Positions 14,375 through 20,062 of a DNA stretch of 20,062 nt are shown piece by piece (the first letter of the stretch is position 1; each line of letters begins with the position of its first letter). Location of the stretch: assembly GCA_946478645.1 (NCBI GenBank), contig CAMLCW010000046.1, positions 1 to 20,062 on the forward strand. Direction: 5' to 3'. Below the pieces are notes generated by a model, which ran no database searches, was not told where the DNA came from, and saw nothing but the letters and a program-made list of their open reading frames with translations. The translations under genes and the position numbers were made by a program. Origin of the DNA: an uncultured Variovorax sp. (GTDB taxonomy: Bacteria > Pseudomonadota > Gammaproteobacteria > Burkholderiales > Burkholderiaceae).

Positions 14375-16069
14375 ATGGACACCAAGCCGATCCAGATCAA
14401 CCGCCGCAGCGCCAACATCGTCGAAGGCAAGAGCCGCGCACCCAATCGCTCGATGTTCTACGCCATGGGCTACGAAGAAGGCGACTTCAAGAAGCCGATG
14501 GTCGGCGTGGCCAACGGCCACAGCACCATCACGCCCTGCAACTCGGGCCTGCAGAAGCTCGCCGACGCGGCCATCGCCGGCATCGAGGAAGCCGGCGGCA
14601 ATGCGCAGGTGTTCGGCACGCCCACCATCTCCGACGGCATGGCCATGGGCACCGAAGGCATGAAGTACTCGCTGGTCAGCCGCGAGGTGATCTCGGACTG
14701 CATCGAGACCTGCGTCGGCGGCCAGTGGATGGACGGCGTGCTCGTGGTCGGCGGCTGCGACAAGAACATGCCCGGCGGCATGATGGGCATGCTGCGCGCC
14801 AACGTGCCCGCGATCTACGTCTACGGCGGCACCATCCTGCCGGGCCGCTACAAGGGCCAGGATCTCAACATCGTCAGCGTGTTCGAGGCCGTGGGCCAGA
14901 ACGCCGCGGGCAACATGAGCGACGAAGACCTGCACGAGATCGAGAAGCGCGCCATCCCCGGCACCGGCTCGTGCGGCGGCATGTACACCGCCAACACCAT
15001 GTCGAGCGCCTTCGAGGCGCTGGGCATGTCGCTGCCCTACTCGTCGACCATGGCCAATCCGCACGACGAGAAACAGAACTCGGCCAAGGAATCGGCCAAG
15101 GTGTTGATCGAGGCGATCAAGAAAGATTTGAAGCCGCGCGACATCGTGACCAAGAAGGCGATCGAGAACGCGGTGGCCGTGATCATGGCCACCGGCGGCT
15201 CGACCAACGCGGTGCTGCACTTCCTGGCGATCGCGCATGCGGCCGAGGTCGACTGGACGATCGACGACTTCGAGCGCATGCGCAAGAAGGTACCCGTGAT
15301 CTGCGACCTGAAGCCCAGCGGCAAGTACCTCGCGGTCGACCTGCACCAGGCCGGCGGCATTCCGCAGGTGATGAAGGTGCTGCTCAACGCCGGCCTGCTG
15401 CATGGCGACTGCATGACCATCACCGGCAAGACCATCGCCGAGGTGCTCAAGGACGTGCCCGACCAGCCGCGCGCCGACCAGGACGTGATCCGTCCGATCG
15501 ACAAGCCGATGTACGCCGAAGGCCACCTCGCCATCCTCAAGGGCAACCTCTCGCCCGAAGGTGCCGTCGCCAAGATCACCGGCCTCAAGAACCCGGTCAT
15601 CACCGGCCCGGCGCGCGTCTTCGACGACGAGCAGTCGGCGCTCAAGGCGATCCTCGACGGCAAGATCAAGGCCGGCGACGTCATGGTGCTGCGCTACCTC
15701 GGCCCGAAGGGCGGCCCCGGCATGCCCGAGATGCTCGCGCCCACCGGCGCGCTGATCGGTGCCGGCCTCGGCGAAAGCGTGGGCCTGATCACCGACGGCC
15801 GCTTCTCGGGCGGCACCTGGGGCATGGTCGTCGGCCACGTGGCGCCCGAAGCGGCGGCGGGCGGCACGATCGCCTTCGTTAACGAGGGCGACTCCATCAC
15901 CATCGACGCGCACGAGCTCAAGCTCGAACTCAATGTGCCCGAGGCCGAACTCGCCAAGCGCCGCGAAGGCTGGCAACCGCCGGCACCGCGCTACACGCGC
16001 GGCGTGCAAGCCAAGTTCGCGTTCAATGCGTCGAGTGCGAGCTCGGGCGCGGTGCTCGACAAGTTCTAA
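14375..16069 (+). CDS. ilvD: Dihydroxy-acid dehydratase
   Basis: A 564-residue IlvD/Edd-family dehydratase. It converts 2,3-dihydroxy-isovalerate and 2,3-dihydroxy-3-methylvalerate to the 2-keto acids that lead to valine, leucine and isoleucine. The three conserved iron-sulphur ligands are visible: Cys55 in TPCNSG, Cys128 in [10 protein letters not shown] and Cys200 in [15 protein letters not shown]. The C-terminal landmark [14 protein letters not shown] is also present. At about 560 residues it belongs to the shorter IlvD class rather than the roughly 615-residue E. coli type; whether the cluster is 2Fe-2S or 4Fe-4S cannot be read with certainty. The ATG at 14375 ([15 protein letters not shown]) fits the family; the open frame reaches back to 14282 through the promoter. 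Its stop interleaves with that of the convergent SUKH gene. Confidence 0.96.
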   Translation: MDTKPIQINRRSANIVEGKSRAPNRSMFYAMGYEEGDFKKPMVGVANGHSTITPCNSGLQKLADAAIAGIEEAGGNAQVFGTPTISDGMAMGTEGMKYSLVSREVISDCIETCVGGQWMDGVLVVGGCDKNMPGGMMGMLRANVPAIYVYGGTILPGRYKGQDLNIVSVFEAVGQNAAGNMSDEDLHEIEKRAIPGTGSCGGMYTANTMSSAFEALGMSLPYSSTMANPHDEKQNSAKESAKVLIEAIKKDLKPRDIVTKKAIENAVAVIMATGGSTNAVLHFLAIAHAAEVDWTIDDFERMRKKVPVICDLKPSGKYLAVDLHQAGGIPQVMKVLLNAGLLHGDCMTITGKTIAEVLKDVPDQPRADQDVIRPIDKPMYAEGHLAILKGNLSPEGAVAKITGLKNPVITGPARVFDDEQSALKAILDGKIKAGDVMVLRYLGPKGGPGMPEMLAPTGALIGAGLGESVGLITDGRFSGGTWGMVVGHVAPEAAAGGTIAFVNEGDSITIDAHELKLELNVPEAELAKRREGWQPPAPRYTRGVQAKFAFNASSASSGAVLDKF

Positions 16070-17490
16070 GGGGCGGGCTGCGCGGCGACGGCCTCGGTCG
16101 CCGCGAAGGGTTGCGCCACCTCTTCCAGGCCGCGCAACCGCGGCCGCAGCCGGGCAACAAGGTCGCTGAACCTTTCTGCATGCAGGAGCTCCTGCGGTGC
16201 ACCGCTGTGGAGACCGTCGACGACGCGCACTGCGGGCTCGTTGTCCGTGCAACCGCGATAGTCGAGCATCAGCAGCCGCGTGTGGCTGGCTTCGAGCACG
16301 ATGAGGCGCTCGGGCTCAGGGAATTGCGCCTTCCAGGGCACCTCGTTCGGCGGAAAAACGATGCGATCGGAAAGCTCGACCAGCGAGACCACATACTCGA
16401 GCGGCACGGGGAAACGCATGACCTCGAGGTGGGACGACCCACCGCGGGCCGCCGCCGTGTCCACGAACCGGCACGCCACGCCGCCGCCATTCTTGATTCG
16501 CCAGAGTGCCCGTAGCGCCGGCGGCAGTTGCACCTCGAGCCGTTTCTCGGTCTGGGCCATCAGGGCTTCACTGGCTTCGCGTGCAGGTTCGAAACCAGGC
16601 TGGTGCCGCAGCGCGTTCTCGAGAAAGCAATGCACCCTTCCCCGGCCCCAGAAGAACCGGGCACGCAGCGATTGCGGTACATCGCCGAGCGGCGGGCCGA
16701 AGTCCGCCACTGCCGAGGCGAGCACCGATGCAGGCTCGCGCTGGCGCCGCAGGGCGGCAAAGAACGCGTCGAAATCCTCGAACGCGACATCGATCGGATC
16801 GAGACCTCGGGGCTTGTCGTAGTCGACGATCAGGACGCGGGGCTCCGCACCGCGTGAATAGTCGAGCAAGGTCATGTCGCCGTGACGAACCTGCAGGATC
16901 ACAAGCTTGTCGGCGCCGGGCGGTGTTTCTTCCGGCGCGTGCCTGAGTTCCTTGCATCGCTGCGCGATGGTTCGCAGCTCATGCACGCCCGCAAGAGTAG
17001 CGAAGTCGACCGCAAACGCTCCGCGCCAATCAGCGTGGCCAAGCCGGGGACCGGCCTTGAGTGCAACATGCACCCGGCCGATGTAGCCGCCGTTCATCCT
17101 GCGGTAGAGCCTGCGGAGCGTCTCTGGCAGCCGGAACCCGAGCCGGGCCTCCGCGGCGACGATCATTGCCTCGCTTGCTGCAAAGGGCTGCCGCTCGACA
17201 CGTGCGCCACGCTGCTCTAACGCTTCCCTGGCCGCATCGGGCTGCAGGTATCGGGGCGAGTGAAAGAAGGTCTCGAGGGTAAGCGGCGTCGGGTTGATGT
17301 CGAGATCAGCCGGCTTGCCGGAAGATGGATCAACGCCCTGTGTAGCTGGACCGACGTCATGGTCCGAGCGCCCGCGCTTCCCGGATGGGCGCCGAACCGC
17401 ATGGGCGGCCATCGTAGCGAGCACGACGGGAATGCCGATGGCGGCACGCAAGACTCCCGTCGGTGTTGCCCGACCTGGGATATGAGACAT
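16066..17490 (-). CDS. Membrane-anchored protein with two SMI1/KNR4 (SUKH) domains
   Basis: A 474-residue protein with one hydrophobic segment near the N-terminus (about 12-30) followed by Arg/Lys, then two repeats of a SUKH-like fold. The first starts around [20 protein letters not shown] with [11 protein letters not shown], and the second around [20 protein letters not shown] with [11 protein letters not shown]. The paired '[22 protein letters not shown]' and '[22 protein letters not shown]' patterns show an internal duplication. SUKH proteins are often immunity proteins against polymorphic toxins, but many are uncharacterised, and no toxin is encoded here. ATG 17490 has a GGGAGG ribosome binding site six to seven bases upstream; an open frame continuing to 17598 lacks support. 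The stop shares CTAA with the ilvD stop. Confidence 0.75.
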   Translation of the reverse strand: MSHIPGRATPTGVLRAAIGIPVVLATMAAHAVRRPSGKRGRSDHDVGPATQGVDPSSGKPADLDINPTPLTLETFFHSPRYLQPDAAREALEQRGARVERQPFAASEAMIVAAEARLGFRLPETLRRLYRRMNGGYIGRVHVALKAGPRLGHADWRGAFAVDFATLAGVHELRTIAQRCKELRHAPEETPPGADKLVILQVRHGDMTLLDYSRGAEPRVLIVDYDKPRGLDPIDVAFEDFDAFFAALRRQREPASVLASAVADFGPPLGDVPQSLRARFFWGRGRVHCFLENALRHQPGFEPAREASEALMAQTEKRLEVQLPPALRALWRIKNGGGVACRFVDTAAARGGSSHLEVMRFPVPLEYVVSLVELSDRIVFPPNEVPWKAQFPEPERLIVLEASHTRLLMLDYRGCTDNEPAVRVVDGLHSGAPQELLHAERFSDLVARLRPRLRGLEEVAQPFAATEAVAAQPAP

Positions 17491-17637
17491 GAAGAACCTC
17501 CCTGACTGAGAGGCGATTCTTGCGGCGCCCGCCGCGCTTGCTTCGATCGGCCGCGGCTGAAGGCGATTTATTCGGCCAAAGGTAGTACAACTGCACACAA
17601 TATCCGACCCAGGATGCCCGGGCCGACAGCATGCGCC

Positions 17638-17895
17638 TCAGCGGCGCGGCCGCTGCCCGGTCTTGCTGCCCGGCAGCCCCATGTTGCTGCGCTGCCGGTC
17701 GATGCGCGCCTGCTTGCGCTTTTCTTCGCGCTCGACGACCTTGCGCTTCGTGTAGCCCGACCAGTCGGCCCAGGCCCACCACGCGGTGGCCATGGCGAAG
17801 GGCGACAGCACGATCCACCAGCTCCACTCGGCCACCATGCCGATCTCAAAATACTTGAAGGCCACGCCTGCGAGCCCCAGCAGCAAAAACAACAT
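17638..17895 (-). CDS. Small Trp-rich membrane protein
   Basis: An 85-residue protein: a hydrophobic N-terminal segment (MLFLLLGLAGVAFKYF), a short loop, then a Trp-rich second segment (EWSWWIVLSPFAMATAWWAW) and a strongly basic tail with KRKVVEREEKRKQARIDRQR. It matches the family of small Trp-rich proteins found in Burkholderiales, whose function is unknown. Two membrane helices with a cytoplasmic basic tail are predicted by eye. ATG 17895 has GGAGGGG five bases upstream, which decides the start over an upstream in-frame one at 17940. It may share a transcript with the SUKH gene 147 bases downstream. Confidence 0.82.
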   Translation of the reverse strand: MLFLLLGLAGVAFKYFEIGMVAEWSWWIVLSPFAMATAWWAWADWSGYTKRKVVEREEKRKQARIDRQRSNMGLPGSKTGQRPRR

Positions 17896-17996
17896 TGCGA
17901 CCCCTCCGGTTTGTCGGCAACGCTCCGGCCGCCGGTGCACGGCGCTACCTACAATCGCGTTGCATCGAATGTACCCCAGCCATTAACAAATACCCC

Positions 17997-18302
17997 ATGA
18001 AAAGACTCCTGTCCTTCGCGCTCCTGGGCCTTGGCCTGGCTGCGCCGGCCTTCGCAGACCTGGCGCTGGCCACGTCCAAGAACTGCATGAGCTGCCATGC
18101 GGTCGAGCGAAAGGTGCTCGGCCCCTCGTTCAAGGATGTGGCGGCCAAGTACAAGGGCAATGCCGGCGCGGCCGACATGCTGGCCGCGAAGATCATCAAG
18201 GGGGGCTCTGGCGTCTGGGGCCCGGTGCCGATGCCGGCCAACAATCAGGTCAGCGAAGCCGACGCCAAGAAGCTGGCCGCCTGGGTGCTCGCAACGAAGT
18301 GA
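17997..18302 (+). CDS. Periplasmic monohaem cytochrome c (c-551/c-552 type)
   Basis: A 101-residue protein with a signal peptide (residues 1-20, cleavage after APAFA). The mature domain of about 81 residues carries the haem-binding motif CMSCH at 30-34, and the probable sixth ligand is Met79 in GPVPMPANN. Size and motifs fit the small class I cytochromes c-551/c-552 that shuttle electrons in the periplasm, for instance to terminal oxidases or nitrite reductase. The partner cannot be told from this window. The ATG at 17997 places the signal peptide correctly; the open frame reaches back to 17895, but that part is non-coding in character. No clear ribosome binding site is visible. Confidence 0.93.
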   Translation: MKRLLSFALLGLGLAAPAFADLALATSKNCMSCHAVERKVLGPSFKDVAAKYKGNAGAADMLAAKIIKGGSGVWGPVPMPANNQVSEADAKKLAAWVLATK

Positions 18303-18304
18303 CA

Positions 18305-18339
18305 CCGCCCCGAAGCGCCGCCGGCGCGTCGCAGGGCGG
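18305..18339. terminator. Nested hairpin between convergent genes
   Basis: An outer pair CCGCCC (18305-18310) / GGGCGG (18334-18339) encloses an inner pair GCGCC / GGCGC (18315-18327). It lies in the 48-base gap between the cytochrome gene and the LapA-like gene, which run towards each other, so it could serve both. No T tract is present. Confidence 0.35.
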
Positions 18340-18350
18340 GCGCAGCGCGC

Positions 18351-18851
18351 TCAGGCCCGCGGATTGATGTCCGTCGGGAGCGGGCGCCGCTCGATGCGGT
18401 CTTCGAGCTGGCCGATGTGGGCAGCCACGGCGTTCTCGGCTTGCTCCGAGCGCTGGCGGACCACGGTCTCGACCTGACCGAGGCGCGCGAGCAGCGCGGC
18501 GTGGTTCTCGGCGTTCTGCGCCATGTGCTTGTTTTCCTGCGCCGCAAGGAAATTGCGCAGCTCGGTGAAGCGCGAGGCCTCGGCCTTGTCGGCCAGGTCG
18601 CGCTGCACCTGCATTTCGCGGTTGTGGCGCTTGGCGTCCATCAGCACGGAGCTGTGCAGGTACAGCACGTAGACGAGGCAGAACACGCCCAGCGCGGCCG
18701 TGAGCCCCAGCATGATGAGACCGAGCGGCGCGGACACCGTCATGAAGCCGAGCGACATCTCAACGGGTGCCGCCAAGGTGTACCAGTTGAGCGCGGCCAG
18801 TGCCGCGATCAACAGCAGGATGACGAAGAGGAAAGCAGATCTAACGCCCAT
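18351..18851 (-). CDS. LapA-like membrane protein with charged helical tail
   Basis: A 166-residue protein with two hydrophobic segments (about residues 5-25 and 38-65) joined by a short periplasmic loop reading NWYTLAAPVEMSLGF, as in LapA/DUF1049-type proteins. A long charged tail rich in Glu, Gln, Arg and Ala follows (KRHNREMQVQRDLADKAEA and onward), likely a cytoplasmic coiled coil. LapA in E. coli works with LapB in controlling lipopolysaccharide synthesis; the resemblance here is limited to the membrane part, so the role is uncertain. The ATG at 18851 has an excellent AAGGAGG ribosome binding site six bases upstream, overriding an in-frame start at 18968. It is downstream of acs on the same strand. 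Confidence 0.75.
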   Translation of the reverse strand: MGVRSAFLFVILLLIAALAALNWYTLAAPVEMSLGFMTVSAPLGLIMLGLTAALGVFCLVYVLYLHSSVLMDAKRHNREMQVQRDLADKAEASRFTELRNFLAAQENKHMAQNAENHAALLARLGQVETVVRQRSEQAENAVAAHIGQLEDRIERRPLPTDINPRA

Positions 18852-18941
18852 TTGGCGCCTCCTTGGTATGGATCGAACACGTTGGAACCCGTCCGGCGCC
18901 AGGGGCGGCGCGGGACGACCCGCCGGTTGTACCTCAGGCCA

Positions 18942-18959
18942 GGGGCCGCAATCGGCCCC
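18942..18959 (-). terminator. Hairpin downstream of acs
   Basis: GGGGCCG-CAAT-CGGCCCC forms a perfect 7-bp stem with a tetraloop, 36 bases after the acs stop and about 90 before the LapA-like start. No T tract follows on the minus strand. It may attenuate read-through from acs or protect the 3' end of its message. Confidence 0.45.
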
Positions 18960-18995
18960 GCTCCCCACTAAAGCCTGTGTCCTACATGCAGAAAA

Positions 18996-20062
<1,067 letters not shown>

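Noticed and set aside
13204..16252. Long open frames overlapping ilvD and the LysR gene (13204-15882 plus, 14114-16252 minus)
   Set aside because: These are shadows of ilvD in other frames: repetitive His/Arg/Asp or His/Val/Gly-rich translations with no recognisable motif, while the ilvD frame has all its conserved cysteines.
17950..17955. TACAAT as a -10 for the cytochrome c gene
   Set aside because: It is a good hexamer, but no -35 lies at a usable distance; the 17-bp position reads GGCCGC. I do not list it as a promoter.

Overview
The window looks like chromosomal DNA of a high-GC betaproteobacterium of the Comamonadaceae, most likely Variovorax or a close relative. That placement is an inference. 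It rests on the very GC-rich codon use, the smc-zipA order, a Bug-type solute receptor, a small Trp-rich protein typical of Burkholderiales, and the general look of the proteins. There is no insertion sequence, CRISPR array, rRNA or tRNA gene, and no gap between genes longer than about 160 bases.

Layout: (1) 1-4742, minus strand: smc, then zipA 12 bases later, then the first 29 codons of an unidentified gene. (2) 4858-5622, plus: a conserved hypothetical lipoprotein. (3) 5703-7321, plus: a complete hipB-hipA pair with a 4-base overlap, preceded by two near-identical 14-bp operators and an apparently leaderless start. (4) 12283-7358, minus: a malonate catabolism operon with a GntR/FCD regulator, malonyl-CoA decarboxylase, Bug receptor, a degenerate 3' scrap of an enoyl-CoA hydratase, and malonyl-CoA synthetase. 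(5) 14247-12438, minus: a LysR regulator followed by lgt. (6) 14375-16069, plus: ilvD, divergent from the LysR gene across a region laid out like a textbook LysR-type control region. (7) 17490-16066, minus: a membrane-anchored protein with two SMI1/KNR4 (SUKH) domains whose stop codon interleaves with that of ilvD. (8) 17895-17638, minus: a small Trp-rich membrane protein. (9) 17997-18302, plus: a periplasmic monohaem cytochrome c. (10) 20062-18351, minus: the 3' part of acs followed by a LapA-like membrane protein with a charged, probably helical tail.

How the parts work together: MatB activates malonate to malonyl-CoA and the decarboxylase turns it into acetyl-CoA. The GntR regulator heads the same operon and probably senses malonate or malonyl-CoA. 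Acs, at the right edge, also makes acetyl-CoA but is not linked to that operon. HipB-HipA is a self-contained regulator/kinase toxin-antitoxin pair. The rest is housekeeping: chromosome condensation, division, lipoprotein maturation, branched-chain amino acid synthesis and electron transfer.

No wholly new system is evident. The items most worth a second look are the tandem hipBA operators with a leaderless GTG start, the hydratase remnant coupled at both ends in the malonate operon, the phased operator repeats upstream of gntR, the LysR/ilvD control region, and the two-domain SUKH protein.
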